From the NCBI GenBank assembly GCA_947642745.1, contig CANRTU010000001.1:62001-126000 (forward strand): DNA of 64,000 nucleotides, read 5' to 3'. Each line of letters starts with the position of its first letter. Within the stretch, counting starts at the first letter, position 1. Shown in pieces: positions 36,316 to 45,473 of the stretch. The position numbers and the translations under genes were made by a program. The notes beneath the pieces were generated by a model that made no database searches, was not told the origin of the DNA, and saw nothing but the letters and a program-made list of their open reading frames with translations. This DNA comes from an uncultured Eubacterium sp. Lineage in GTDB: Bacteria > Bacillota > Clostridia > Lachnospirales > Lachnospiraceae.

Positions 36316-38211
36316 TTACTCTGTATCAGTTTCCACAGGCCGCTCCACGATTTCCAGAAGTTTTCCTGCCTCAGAAGCCATATGTTCAGATACAGATTTG
36401 CTGCTCTTTGAAATTTCCATATTTTTACCAACCACATTTTCAATCACATCCAGACCTTCTACTGCCTGGGAAACCGTATCCACATTCTGTCTGACCATAC
36501 TGGAAATCTCTTCCACATTGCGGCTGGCTGTTTCTATTTCTTTAATTACTGATGTAAATTCCTCCGCCGTTTTCCTTGTGAGCAGCCGCCCTTCTTCCAC
36601 CGCATGGATAGAGTTCATAATCAGTTCGCTGGTCTGTTTTGCGGCCTGGGCGCTTCTGGACGCCAGATCACCCACCTGTGTGGCCACCACCGCAAATCCC
36701 TTGCCGGATTCTCCTACCCTGGCCGCTTCTATGGACGCATTAAGTGATAGCATATTGGTCTGTCTGGCAATAGAATCAATTTCCCCGATAATCTCTACAA
36801 TTTCTGAAGACATCGCACTGATTTTATCAATGGCCTCCTCCAGCGTTTTCATCTGTATGCCCGTTTCCCCGATTTTTCCTGCCGCCAGCATGGCTGCCTC
36901 AGCCGTATTACCGGATACCTCCGCACTCCGGTTTAATTCCTCCGCCAGATGTTCCATAACCTCTCCCAGGTTTTTCACTGCCTGTTCCTGCTCGCTGGTA
37001 CCAGCCTGTATCGCATCCGCAGACAGAAGTGTCTCCTGTGACACGCCGTCCAGATTCGCACAGACCATTTTTATATTTTCTATTAAACGCTGGTTGTTTT
37101 CCATATCTTTTTTCTGCCTGCCAATCAGCGCTTCGTTTTCCTGTATGTTCTGCCGGATCGCCTCCACCATTTTATTCACACTCTCAGACAAAATAGAAAA
37201 TTCTGGTGTGCCATGTTCGTTTACGCTGATTCCAAAATCCCCTTCCGATATTTCCTTTACCGATGTAGTAATATTGTGCATTCCACTGACTATCTTTTTT
37301 TCCAGCAGTCTGTTAATAAGCAGCAGCAACACCGTAAATATAATGAAGCTGCTCAGGGCAATCACAATCGTCTGACTGACCTGATCCTCGTAATATTCTG
37401 TAGCTGGCATAAACGTACCAATATACATTCCGTCATGCTCTTCAGACACATACTTTCCTTTTACACCGTTGATCGTAGCGGACCCTTTTCCTGCGTGAAG
37501 CGGAATACCGGTTTCCTGTGCGCTGGTTCCGATTATTTTATCTTCCGGAAACGCCAGAACTTCTCCCTCAGACGCATCCACCGCATATATGTAACCGCTT
37601 CTCCCAAATTTCATACCTTTTAACACTACCGGAATCCGGGTACTTTTGAGCATATTCTCCAGTACTTCCGGATGAATGCCCACCTGTACAAGCCCCTGCG
37701 CATCTTTTCTCGCCACGCCGATATACTGCATCAGAACGCCTTCCGCCGCATTATGTTCCGGCTCCTGTACGATTTCCAGCGAAGGATCGTCCACAATGAC
37801 CATAAAAGCCCCCGACTGGTCACCGCTGTTCATGTCAAATCCGATATAAGCCTCCCTGGTACTGTGTGTAATAGTTCCTTTCTCATCAATCACATGCAGC
37901 TCGTCTACCATCAGACGCTCTTTTATTTCATTCAGCTTATCTTTATCTTCCAGTATGCTGTTATCAGCCGCCAGTATGTCCGCAAAAATACGGGTTTTGG
38001 CCAGGTTGTCTTTCCCCAGTGTTTCTGTCAGCTCCGCAATATTTTTATCATTTTCCGCAAGCCGCTCCCTGACAGACGTAAGGCTTTTGCTGCTGTCCGA
38101 CGCCTTACTCCGGTCAGACACAACCATCTGTATGAGCGCTATCATCGAAATATTCAATAGCAACGCCACCGCCATGCAGATACACAGGTTTCTGGTAAAT
38201 AGTTTTTTCAT
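36316..38211 (-). CDS. Methyl-accepting chemotaxis protein, dCACHE type
   Basis: A 631-residue receptor: helix 1 (about 7-29), outside sensing domain (about 35-280, CACHE-like), helix 2 (about 285-305), HAMP ([19 protein letters not shown]), and a signalling domain with the tip [20 protein letters not shown]. It differs in sensing domain from the receptor at 14668, so it reads another stimulus. No flagellar or che genes are in the window. GGGGGAAG lies before the ATG at 38211. Single gene between the TlpA cassette and the Agr-like pair. Confidence 0.94.
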   Translation of the reverse strand: MKKLFTRNLCICMAVALLLNISMIALIQMVVSDRSKASDSSKSLTSVRERLAENDKNIAELTETLGKDNLAKTRIFADILAADNSILEDKDKLNEIKERLMVDELHVIDEKGTITHSTREAYIGFDMNSGDQSGAFMVIVDDPSLEIVQEPEHNAAEGVLMQYIGVARKDAQGLVQVGIHPEVLENMLKSTRIPVVLKGMKFGRSGYIYAVDASEGEVLAFPEDKIIGTSAQETGIPLHAGKGSATINGVKGKYVSEEHDGMYIGTFMPATEYYEDQVSQTIVIALSSFIIFTVLLLLINRLLEKKIVSGMHNITTSVKEISEGDFGISVNEHGTPEFSILSESVNKMVEAIRQNIQENEALIGRQKKDMENNQRLIENIKMVCANLDGVSQETLLSADAIQAGTSEQEQAVKNLGEVMEHLAEELNRSAEVSGNTAEAAMLAAGKIGETGIQMKTLEEAIDKISAMSSEIVEIIGEIDSIARQTNMLSLNASIEAARVGESGKGFAVVATQVGDLASRSAQAAKQTSELIMNSIHAVEEGRLLTRKTAEEFTSVIKEIETASRNVEEISSMVRQNVDTVSQAVEGLDVIENVVGKNMEISKSSKSVSEHMASEAGKLLEIVERPVETDTE

Positions 38212-38302
38212 AAATACGCTTCCCCCTTTATGTATGATTCCGAATACAATATGAGAATTATATCATTACTATCCCGGGTAATCAATGCTCAACTTTCACA
38301 TA

Positions 38303-38330
38303 TTGACATAACCTGCTTTCATCATATATT
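38303..38330 (+). promoter_or_regulatory. Promoter of the LytTR regulator operon
   Basis: TTGACA (38303-38308), 16 bases, TATATT (38325-38330), about 65 bases before the ATG at 38403. An imperfect inverted repeat TTTCAT (38317-38322) / ATGAAA (38331-38336) overlaps the -10 and could be an operator. Confidence 0.65.
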
Positions 38331-38402
38331 ATGAAATGCAGGTCACTCACCCGCACCGGAAAATTTTCCGGTAATCTGAAAAGAAAGACTGGAGTTTAAA
38401 AA

Positions 38403-39131
38403 ATGATACAGGTAGCGATATGCGACGATGAACCGGAAATACTACAGGAACTGTCCGGCGCTGTTACAGATTACGGCACTCAAAAAGATCTGGACTTATC
38501 CATAGACACCTATTCCAGCGCAAAGGATCTGGAAAAACAGACTACGTATGGAAAACGGTACCAGATTTATATTCTTGACATGCTGATGCCCCAGATGAAT
38601 GGCATAGAAATCGGACAGGCCATCCGCAGCCATGACCGGCAGGCCGCTATTATTTATCTGACTTCTTCCATGGATTTCGCTTATCAGGCATTTGGCGTAT
38701 TCGCCCAGCGGTATCTGCTAAAACCGGTAGCAGAGTCACAGTTTTTTGAGGCAATGGATTTTGCGGTGGAAAATGCCCTGCATATGCAAAAAACGGTATA
38801 TGTAAAGACCGCTTCAGGCCTTCATAAAATATTCTGTCATGAAATAGAATATGTGGAAAGCGCCTCCAGGGCCATACATATCTGCGCCACCGACGGAACA
38901 GAAATTGTCAGCAGACTGCTGCGCAAATCTTTTGAACGGGAAATGGAAGCGCTGTTAGAAAGCCGTGATTTTGTCCAGACCCACAAGTCATTTATTATAA
39001 ATTTAAGCTATGTAAAGCTCTTTGGCCCTGACCAGATCATCATGCGCTCCGGCGCTCTTATACCAGTAAGCAAGAGCCGGCAGACAACGGTAAAACGGAT
39101 TTATCTGAACTATATATCTGAAAACTACTAA
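38403..39131 (+). CDS. LytTR-family response regulator (AgrA-like)
   Basis: A 242-residue regulator. Receiver domain (1-125) with CDDEPEI, phospho-acceptor Asp59 in IYILDMLMPQMNG, and Lys in YLLKPV; LytTR DNA-binding domain (about 140-240) with IEYVESASRAIHI and FVQTHKSFIINLSYVK. LytTR regulators bind paired 9-bp direct repeats, often controlling peptide, bacteriocin or adhesion genes. It is followed 12 bases later by its kinase. Start at ATG 38403; ribosome binding site GAGTTTAAAAA is weak, with GACTGGAG upstream. Confidence 0.93.
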   Translation: MIQVAICDDEPEILQELSGAVTDYGTQKDLDLSIDTYSSAKDLEKQTTYGKRYQIYILDMLMPQMNGIEIGQAIRSHDRQAAIIYLTSSMDFAYQAFGVFAQRYLLKPVAESQFFEAMDFAVENALHMQKTVYVKTASGLHKIFCHEIEYVESASRAIHICATDGTEIVSRLLRKSFEREMEALLESRDFVQTHKSFIINLSYVKLFGPDQIIMRSGALIPVSKSRQTTVKRIYLNYISENY

Positions 39132-39143
39132 AGGGGAACTGCT

Positions 39144-40430
39144 ATGAAAATTTTTCAACTGTGGGTTGTATTCAACTCCTGCGTATTCATGATGATTCAT
39201 TTCATGACATTTCTGATACTGAAATACCCGCCCGCCTGTTCGGTGCTGATCTGCGTGTCTGCTACCACATTTTCCATGATCCTGGAAGTCGTCCGGGTCT
39301 TTTATGCCTTTGATTCGGTATGGGGCAAACTCCTGGTCAGCGTTATCCAGATACCCGTTCTGCAGGCCACCGCTCTGATCCTTTCAAAAAAGAAAGACAG
39401 CTACGCTCTGTTTACCGGTTTTAGTTCTTCGAACTTTGTACTGGCGGGAAATATTGTTTCCTGCATGGTCGTACTGGCCTCCCGCAATTATCCCCTGTCA
39501 ATGGCCGCCTGCACACTGGGCAATACGGTGGTTTATATCTGTCTGAACTATATGATAAAGGACATCTGCCGGCAGCTGCTATACAAAGAAATTGTCATAT
39601 GGATGTGTATCATTCCCGCCATGTGTTACATTACTTTTTATCTGATGCTGTATTTTCCGGTTTATTTTGAACAGCAGCCGGAAACCATTTATGCCGCCGG
39701 TTCCCTGCTGGTTACCGTTATTGTAATGTATATTCTGCTGCTTCAGTACATTTCCGCCAGATCCAGTGAGAAAAACCTGCTCTGGCGCAACAGGGAGCTG
39801 CACGCCTACATCCATGGCGTTGAACTTCAGACAGAATCCGCCCGGGCAGCCATCCGGGATCTGCGGATCATGCGGCATGACATGCGGCACAAAGACCATC
39901 TTTTAACAGAACTGATTAATAAAAAAAATTACCGGGAAGCGCTGGCAGTACTGCAAAAAGATATTACGTACCTGGAAAAGACCTATCTGACTGTCTACTG
40001 TGAGAATGTTATTTTAAACAGCATTTTATGCGGTATGGCAAAGCAGGCGGAGCAATGCGGCATCCGGATGGAAATCAGCTGTTCCGTGCCTGACCGGCAG
40101 CCGGTAGATGATTACGACCTTGCGCTGGTAACAGCCAACCTGACCGAAAATGCGATCCAGGCCACTGCGAAACTGGCCCCGGAGCGGCGTTTTATTTCCG
40201 TAGCCATAAAGAGCAGAAACGGAGAACAGCTTTTTATGGAGATACGCAATCCCTGTCCCGAAAAAGTTATTTTTTCCAAAAAAACCGGCCTGCCAGTGTC
40301 TGCCAGGGGAGGCGACCATGGTCTTGGCATGATCAGCGTACAGGAATTTGTACAAAAGTATCACGCCCACTCCGACTGCTATATTGAGAACCAGATGTTT
40401 ATTGTACGAATCCTGATTTATTTTACGTGA
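39144..40430 (+). CDS. GHKL-type sensor kinase (AgrC-like)
   Basis: A 428-residue kinase. Six hydrophobic helices cover about residues 5-205, then a linker, phospho-acceptor His245 in RIMRHDMRHKDHLL and a GHKL ATPase domain with N box LVTANLTENAIQA and G2 region GDHGLGMISVQ. This is the architecture of peptide-sensing AgrC kinases. No agrB or agrD is present in the window, so a peptide ligand is unproven. AAAGGGGAA lies before the ATG. Partner of the LytTR regulator upstream. Confidence 0.92.
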   Translation: MKIFQLWVVFNSCVFMMIHFMTFLILKYPPACSVLICVSATTFSMILEVVRVFYAFDSVWGKLLVSVIQIPVLQATALILSKKKDSYALFTGFSSSNFVLAGNIVSCMVVLASRNYPLSMAACTLGNTVVYICLNYMIKDICRQLLYKEIVIWMCIIPAMCYITFYLMLYFPVYFEQQPETIYAAGSLLVTVIVMYILLLQYISARSSEKNLLWRNRELHAYIHGVELQTESARAAIRDLRIMRHDMRHKDHLLTELINKKNYREALAVLQKDITYLEKTYLTVYCENVILNSILCGMAKQAEQCGIRMEISCSVPDRQPVDDYDLALVTANLTENAIQATAKLAPERRFISVAIKSRNGEQLFMEIRNPCPEKVIFSKKTGLPVSARGGDHGLGMISVQEFVQKYHAHSDCYIENQMFIVRILIYFT

Positions 40431-40467
40431 AGAAAAAGACAGCCTGCGTGAAAAACAGGCAGGACAT

Positions 40468-40506
40468 CCCACAGTTATTATCTGCTATAATAACTGTGGG
40501 ATTTTT
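40468..40506 (+). terminator. Terminator after the Agr-like pair
   Basis: CCCACAGTTATTA (40468-40480) pairs perfectly with TAATAACTGTGGG (40488-40500), followed by ATTTTT. Confidence 0.92.
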
Positions 40507-40524
40507 ACAAAGGGGAAACAGACT

Positions 40525-40790
40525 ATGATATTACGCACAAAATCCTTCTGATTGCTGCTGGCTGTTTTCATTCCGGGAACCGGCATATTTGTCCTTTCAG
40601 CGGACCGGATTGCCACCAGTATCCACGACGAGGCTTATGCAGGCAGCGTCCCTGGCAGTCAGAAACATTTTTTTACCATACAGATGAAAACGAAGATTCG
40701 TGGAAAGGCAGCTTTCCCAACATTACCCATTCTACAGAAATTGCGGACCATATCACATCAAAGACAACACCGGTTCTGTCGTTCCACTGA
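40525..40790 (+). pseudogene. Broken gene for a small exported protein
   Basis: AAAGGGGAAA before the ATG at 40525, then MILRTKSF, a TGA stop at codon 9, and a signal-peptide-like continuation LLLAVFIPGTGIFVLS. The frame runs on through a T homopolymer near 40670-40676 and then breaks; adding one T restores a frame reading DENEDSWKGSFPN and ending VLSFH at 40790. So there is a nonsense codon plus a one-base deletion. The intact product would be about 87 residues and secreted. It lies just after the Agr-like pair and may once have been its target or signal (inference). Bases 40791-40875 hold nothing else. Confidence 0.6.
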
Positions 40791-40875
40791 TCCGGTCACT
40801 ATTCTTTTTCCTCTCCTGATTTCTGATCCGGATTTTAGTTTATCTGCCCATATCCATATCTATATCTGTCCATAT

Positions 40876-42291
40876 TTACCCATGGGCTGCTTCCATATTT
40901 CCACTTTCCTGCTCCTTATCCACGACTGAATCCGGGCGGACAATTTTCGCATCCCGTGCCAGCCGTTTCATTATGCACACATATGCGGGAATCAGAAACA
41001 GATCCGCAAAGATCCAGGCCACCGGACTGGCAAAACAAACGCCCGTATATCCCGCCACCGGCACGAGAAACGCACCGACCAGCGCCCTGGCCGCCATCTC
41101 ACATACCCCCGCAAGAACCGCCAGCCTGCTGTAACCAAGCCCCTGGATCGTAAAACGAAGAATATTGACAAGCGCCAGCGTCATATAAAAAGCGCTGGTT
41201 ATAAGCAGCATCAGCCGCACATTGTCCAGTATCGCCATCTCTTTCGCATCCAGAAACAACAGTGCGATTTTCGGACTGAAGAAAAACAGTGTCACAAAAG
41301 CCAGCACAGAATAAACGAGTCCGATCATACAGCAGGATAATAACCCTTTTGTAATCCGCTTTAACTCTCCTGCGCCAAGATTCTGTCCCGCATACGTAGA
41401 CATGGTAGAACCCATGGCGTCAAAGGGACAGCAGAAAAACATACTTACTTTGCCTGCCGCCGTCATGGAAGCGACTGCCGTAGAACCCAGCGTATTTACG
41501 GATGTCTGCAGTATCACGCTGCCAATTGCCGTAATCGAATACTGCAGCCCCATGGGAATGCCCATGTTACACAGCTTTGCCATACAGCTTTTATCCATAC
41601 GCCACTCTTCCTTTGACAGTTTTAGTACGTCGTATTTTTTCTTTATGTAAAACAGGCACAAAACACCGGAAATTCCCTGGGAAATCACCGTGGCCCAGGC
41701 CGCTCCCGCCACGCCCATGTCAAATACCAGTATGAACGCCAGATCCAGGCCGATATTCAGTAACGACGACAGGATCAGAAACATCAGCGGACTTTTGCTG
41801 TCGCCCAGTGAACGGAGAATTCCGGACAGCAGGTTGTACAGGTATATGACCGGTATTCCTAAAAAGATGACAAAAATATAATCATACGCTCCCTGTATAA
41901 TATCAGACGGCGTACGCATCCACTGCAGGATATTCCTGCAGAGTGCACAGACTACAACCGTCATGACGGCCGCGCACAATGCTGACAGCCACACACTGTT
42001 TGCCACGAATTTTCTAAGATAGTGGTAGTCCTTTGCCCCGAATCTCTGGGCCACCGGAATGGCAAATCCACTGCAGACACCCATGCAGAATCCAATCACC
42101 ATAAAGTTAACCGATCCTGTGGAACCCACCGCTGCCAGCGCATTCACTCCCAGAAACTTTCCGACGATAATCGTATCCATCATACTGTAAAACTGCTGAA
42201 ACAGCATTCCCAGCATTAATGGCAGAAAAAAAGATATGATAAGCTTCATCGGAGAACCCTGTGTCATATCTTTGCTGTTACTTTTCGTCAT
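40876..42291 (-). CDS. MATE family efflux protein
   Basis: A 471-residue protein with about 12 helices. MATE hallmarks: ISFFLPLMLGMLFQQFYSMM near the N-terminus, DTIIVGKFLGVNALAAVG, and IPVAQRFGAKD. The C-terminal half repeats the pattern (GIPMGLQYSITAIGSVILQT; YAGQNLGAG). It belongs to the same broad family as the truncated gene at 1-724 but a different branch, judging from the poor match of the N-termini. GGAGGG supports the ATG at 42289-42291. Substrate unknown; drug or dye export by Na+ or H+ antiport is typical. Confidence 0.93.
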   Translation of the reverse strand: MTKSNSKDMTQGSPMKLIISFFLPLMLGMLFQQFYSMMDTIIVGKFLGVNALAAVGSTGSVNFMVIGFCMGVCSGFAIPVAQRFGAKDYHYLRKFVANSVWLSALCAAVMTVVVCALCRNILQWMRTPSDIIQGAYDYIFVIFLGIPVIYLYNLLSGILRSLGDSKSPLMFLILSSLLNIGLDLAFILVFDMGVAGAAWATVISQGISGVLCLFYIKKKYDVLKLSKEEWRMDKSCMAKLCNMGIPMGLQYSITAIGSVILQTSVNTLGSTAVASMTAAGKVSMFFCCPFDAMGSTMSTYAGQNLGAGELKRITKGLLSCCMIGLVYSVLAFVTLFFFSPKIALLFLDAKEMAILDNVRLMLLITSAFYMTLALVNILRFTIQGLGYSRLAVLAGVCEMAARALVGAFLVPVAGYTGVCFASPVAWIFADLFLIPAYVCIMKRLARDAKIVRPDSVVDKEQESGNMEAAHG

Positions 42292-42439
42292 ATATCCCTC
42301 CATTTCTAAATTATGGACCATACAGCCTTTAGAAAACATGCCGCGGACATCCTTCAGCTGCCCCCGGAAGAGGTATCGCTGCCGGCATGGCTGCGCACAG
42401 GCTCCCGGCTGTCAGTCCGGATTAAAATTTCCAGACAAC

Positions 42440-42551
42440 CGGAACGTGTTTGAAATCATTTTCGCAAAATATACCCGCAGGGCAGGCTGGCCTGTCTGGT
42501 ATAAAACGCTCCATAAGCGCAGATTGCGAGAATGATTTTTTAAACACGCTC
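42440..42551. mobile_element. GAGCGTGTTT inverted-repeat element (MITE-like), copy 2
   Basis: About 112 bases. The minus-strand start AGAGCGTGTTTAAAAAAT then CATTCTCGCAA pairs with the other end (42441-42467, GGAACGTGTTTGAAATCATT) with a few mismatches and one indel. The interior also folds (TATACC with GGGTATA). No coding capacity. TA follows the AGAGC end, as at the other copies. The flank 42292-42439 holds only the MATE leader and a CATGCCG/CGGCATG inverted pair. Confidence 0.75.
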
Positions 42552-42630
42552 TAATACATTATAGGGATATTGATAAAAAGTCAAGACATTATTTGACAGA
42601 ATTTAAAGTTCCAAAAGTAGTATAAAAATC

Positions 42631-42683
42631 CTCCGGTATCCATTACATAACCGGCATTTCTGTCTGCGCAATGAATACCGGAG
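42631..42683 (-). terminator. Hairpin, likely terminator on the minus strand
   Basis: CTCCGGTATCCATT (42631-42644) pairs with AATGAATACCGGAG (42670-42683) with one mismatch; on the minus strand GGATTTTTATAC follows. It would end transcripts of the recombinase remnant. Confidence 0.6.
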
Positions 42684-42720
42684 CTGTTCCGGTACGGCGT
42701 GCCGTCCCATTTCTTTTCAG

Positions 42721-42837
42721 TTAATCTGTCTGATCGTATTTACTGGCATACTGCACTGCTTCCACTGCGGACATCCCGCATTCCGCACGCAGTTTGTCCG
42801 CCGCAGTTTCCACGGAAGCGCCGGATTCAGGACACAT
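42721..42837 (-). CDS. Short reading frame after the recombinase remnant (uncertain)
   Basis: A 38-codon frame with AAAGG ten bases before its ATG, reading MCPESGASVETAADKL and then GMSAVEAVQYASKYDQTD. The sequence looks helical and protein-like, but I do not recognise it. It may be a small protein or a decayed tail of a larger gene that once followed the recombinase on this strand. Confidence 0.3.
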   Translation of the reverse strand: MCPESGASVETAADKLRAECGMSAVEAVQYASKYDQTD

Positions 42838-42974
42838 TTTTACTATGCCTTTCTGTTTTCCGGCCTTCCTGTCTCAGAAGGACATACTCAGCGGTATATA
42901 CGGGGATGCCCCGTTTTACCTGCAAAATATGTCCTTCCTGGCTTATGTTCCCTATGAACTTATAATAAATCTTT

Positions 42975-43186
42975 ACTTCCTGTATGCGTTCCCGTCTACT
43001 TCTTTCGGTTCGCCAACCGTAACTTTTTCGATAAGCGTATTCAGCAGTGCAGCAGACAGTTCCTCAATTCCCGCATAATCTTTGATCATCCTGGCAGACT
43101 GCTCAATATTGTTCTTATCCCTGCCACTTTCCTCACACTGCTTTTCCAGTTCCCCGATTGCCCGCCTTACAGAGTTTGAGCAGGAC
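42975..43186 (-). pseudogene. C-terminal remnant of a large serine recombinase
   Basis: The minus strand reads VRRAIGELEKQCEESGRDK, then NNIEQSARMIKDYAGIEEL and LLNTLIEKVTVGEPKEVDGN before a stop. This matches the DUF4368-type tail of clostridial TndX/large serine recombinases, where a final basic tail (IYYKFIG) normally follows; here stops interrupt it (AYRK, stop, RFIIS). The catalytic resolvase domain is missing: at about 43187 the sequence switches to the DUF6076-like pseudogene on the other strand. It marks past integration of a mobile element. Confidence 0.75.
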
Positions 43187-43768
43187 GCAGATTTTGAAAA
43201 GCGCACAGGCAGGCTCACGCCGCCTGACTCGTCATACCGACTGCCGTCACGGCTCCTTCCAGAAGATTCCAGGCCTGATCTATGGTATCCTGACCATAAG
43301 GCAGGACTGGAATACGCCTGCGCATATGCATCATTTTACCCGGTGATGGTCTATCATCTGAACCGTTTGAAAGACTGGGGGCTGTATTTCCGGCAGTGCA
43401 AAGTATACAGCCGCTTTTTCCTTGCAAAAAGCCTGCGGTATGAGTTATGCAGTGAAAAATGCAGGAAAGCAAAGTCCCTGCAGAATAAGCGGGATTTTGA
43501 TGAGCGGGCAAAGGAAAATAATTATGACCTGCTTTATAAGAATGAGTGCCAGAACTGGCGGAACAAGATCAACAAAGCAAAAAAGACAGTCGGATTTCCA
43601 GATAAAAGGCTGAAAGAAATGAAAAACGCATTTGATACGTTTAAAAAAGAAGCCCTGCAGCGAAAAAACTGATCCGCACAGGGGATCCAGACGCAAAAGA
43701 ATTTATGGATTGGATTTATCAGCAAGACAGCATTATTGTGGAACTTGCAGGGAATTACCAGAGCGTGT
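43187..43768 (+). pseudogene. DUF6076-like zinc-finger protein, truncated and frameshifted, copy 1
   Basis: The frame reads ADFEKRTGRLTPPDSS, LNRLKDWGLYFRQCKVYSRF, YELCSEKCRK, then DERAKENNYDLLYKNECQNW and RNKINKAKK. Compared with copy 2 (47060-47845) it lacks the N-terminal part, has lost one zinc-finger Cys (CKVY for CKVC), and lacks one A in the A run near 43668, giving a stop at 43672; the frame KLIRTGDPDAKEF continues after repair. It ends in the inverted-repeat element at 43769. Function of DUF6076 proteins is not known to me. Direct orientation with copy 2. Confidence 0.8.
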
Positions 43769-43919
43769 TTGAAAAATCATTCCTGCCATCTGCATTCTCC
43801 ACTTTGCGTGATATTTGCGCCAAATTCAGGTTACATAGCCCGCTATGCGCCCTTCATTTGGCACAAATCTCCCACAAATTGTGAAATACATCTGGCAGAA
43901 AGCATTTTTCAAACACGCT
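43769..43919. mobile_element. GAGCGTGTTT inverted-repeat element (MITE-like), complete copy
   Basis: About 151 bases. Terminal repeats of 33 bases start AGAGCGTGTTTGAAAAAT on both strands (first 18 identical, then GCC-rich with a few changes). The interior folds further: ATTTGCGCCAAAT with ATTTGGCACAAAT, and CATAG-CCCG-CTATG. The whole element is therefore one long hairpin. No gene inside. It interrupts the 3' end of DUF6076 copy 1. Mobilisation by a transposase in trans is assumed. Confidence 0.8.
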
Positions 43920-44067
43920 CTAGCGAAAAAAATATTCTGACATGAAAAAGATACTTTAGCATAACCTTTGTCGAAAGGGGTTATTCTATGCAAAAATAAG
44001 TTGCCACCGTTAATCAATAAAATGGCAGGAGGATAAAAAAATACTCTCCCTAAAATTTTTTAAGTGC

Positions 44068-44100
44068 TGTCACAAATGACAAACCAAATTTCGTTATTAT
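44068..44100 (+). promoter_or_regulatory. ECF-type promoter of the sigma operon
   Basis: TGTCACA (44068-44074), 17 bases, CGTTATTAT (44092-44100). The same two boxes with the same 17-base spacing recur at 45404-45436 before the first secreted gene. Boxes unlike sigma-A, and present twice in one operon, point to self-recognition by the encoded sigma factor. Leader of about 85 bases to the ATG at 44192. Confidence 0.75.
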
Positions 44101-44191
44101 CAGTATAGAAAGATGTTTTACTTCAGTCCGGCATATGCTATTCAGCGAAATTGACACGGCTGCTGACAGATAAGCATCCAGGAGGGATTTG

Positions 44192-44734
44192 ATGATAACA
44201 GGAGGATCGGATGATAAGAGGAAATTTATTATCTTGTATGAAAAATACAGCCGCCTTATGATGAAAGTGGCACTTAATATACTCCATGACAGTTTTCTTT
44301 CAGAAGACGCTGTACATGATGCATTTGTTAATGTTGCCAAAAACATGGAAAAAATAGGCAGCGTGGAATCATTGAAAACAAAAAAATACCTGATTGTGGT
44401 AACAAAAAATGCATCCATAGACATATACAGGAAAAGGAGCATCAGGATAAAAAGGGAAATATTTGTGGATGAGTTAGGGGAAGAACCTGCATCTTATATG
44501 GAAACAGACATGGACAACAGCGTGCTGGAAGTGCTAAAAAGCCTTCCGGTCATGTACAGGGATGTATTTCTTCTGAAATATTCAAACAGGCTTGAAAACA
44601 AGGAGATCGCACAGATACTTAGGATTTCAGAAGAAAACGTAAGAAAGAGGATCGAAAGGGGAAAGATCATGGTACAGAACATGCTGGATGGATTGGAGGA
44701 GAAAGAAAATGGGCCATATAAATGTAACGGATGA
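44192..44734 (+). CDS. Sigma-70 family (ECF-like) RNA polymerase sigma factor
   Basis: A 180-residue factor with only regions 2 and 4. Region 2 (about 10-85): FIILYEKYSRLMMKVALNIL, DAVHDAFVNVAKNM and KKYLIVVTKNASIDIYRKRS, matching the -10 recognition helix of ECF factors. Region 4 (about 120-170): LPVMYRDVFLLKYSNRLENK and EIAQILRISEENVRKRIERG. It should direct RNA polymerase to the promoters at 44068 and 45404. GGAGG lies 6 bases before the ATG; a TTG one codon earlier is less likely. It overlaps the anti-sigma gene by 26 bases, so the two are co-translated. Confidence 0.93.
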   Translation: MITGGSDDKRKFIILYEKYSRLMMKVALNILHDSFLSEDAVHDAFVNVAKNMEKIGSVESLKTKKYLIVVTKNASIDIYRKRSIRIKREIFVDELGEEPASYMETDMDNSVLEVLKSLPVMYRDVFLLKYSNRLENKEIAQILRISEENVRKRIERGKIMVQNMLDGLEEKENGPYKCNG

Positions 44735-45392
44735 ATGGCTATACCAACACATGCCGCTTGTAAATGAGGCGATGGTCAATGAACTGGAAAAACAGACGGA
44801 TCATGATTACCAGTTCTCCAAACGTTTTGAAAATAAGATGAAAAAGATCATCCGAAAAGAAAGCCATATGGGAAATAAAAAATGGCTGAAAAAAGTGAAT
44901 GTCAGAACAGCCGCTGCAATGGCATGCATCATAATCTTTTTATTCACAGTTACCATGAGTGCATATGCGGACAAGATCAGTTTTTTTGAAACAGTCAGGA
45001 TTTTGTGGGAGGATTCTTTCATTTATTCCTATTTCACAGAAGAAACGGACAGACTAAACGTCAAAAAACCAGGATATGTCCCAGCTGGATATGAAATGCT
45101 GATAGAGGATGCAAACACAGCCGTTGCATCATTTATATACCAGGATGATGCAGGCAGACAGCTCATATGTCTGCAGCATCATGTCAGTGATGGGAGTGAA
45201 ATTACATTCGATTCGGAATATGATCTGGAAGATCATATAAAAATAACGGGCGGTGTGATAGAAATGCGCTGGTATTCGGACGGACACGTATACTGCTATC
45301 TGGAATATATGGAAAACGTATTCACTTTATATGCAGACAATCTTGATAATAATGATGTAAAAAAAATATTTACAGAATGGATTCATAATTAA
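44709..45392 (+). CDS. Membrane anti-sigma factor with DUF4367 domain
   Basis: A 227-residue protein. The inside N-terminal part (1-65) would bind the sigma factor; one membrane helix (about 72-93, AAMACIIIFLFTVTMSAYAD) follows, then an outside DUF4367-like domain (about 115-227; PGYVPAGYEMLIEDANTAV, later FTLYADNLDNNDVKKIF). DUF4367 proteins beside sigma genes are anti-sigma factors in many Firmicutes. GGAGGAG is 7 bases before the ATG at 44709. The signal that releases the sigma factor is unknown. Confidence 0.9.
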   Translation: MGHINVTDEWLYQHMPLVNEAMVNELEKQTDHDYQFSKRFENKMKKIIRKESHMGNKKWLKKVNVRTAAAMACIIIFLFTVTMSAYADKISFFETVRILWEDSFIYSYFTEETDRLNVKKPGYVPAGYEMLIEDANTAVASFIYQDDAGRQLICLQHHVSDGSEITFDSEYDLEDHIKITGGVIEMRWYSDGHVYCYLEYMENVFTLYADNLDNNDVKKIFTEWIHN

Positions 45393-45403
45393 AAATAAAA
45401 AAC

Positions 45404-45436
45404 TGTCACAAAACAAACTGTTTATTTCGTTATTAT
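45404..45436 (+). promoter_or_regulatory. Second ECF-type promoter, before the secreted genes
   Basis: TGTCACA (45404-45410), 17 bases, CGTTATTAT (45428-45436), identical in both boxes and in spacing to 44068-44100; the base before and AAA after TGTCACA also match, as do TTT before CGTTATTAT. Starts a transcript about 30 bases before the ribosome binding site AGGAGG. Confidence 0.78.
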
Positions 45437-45473
45437 TTATTGAAAAGAAAAATTATACCAGGAGGTACAAAAA

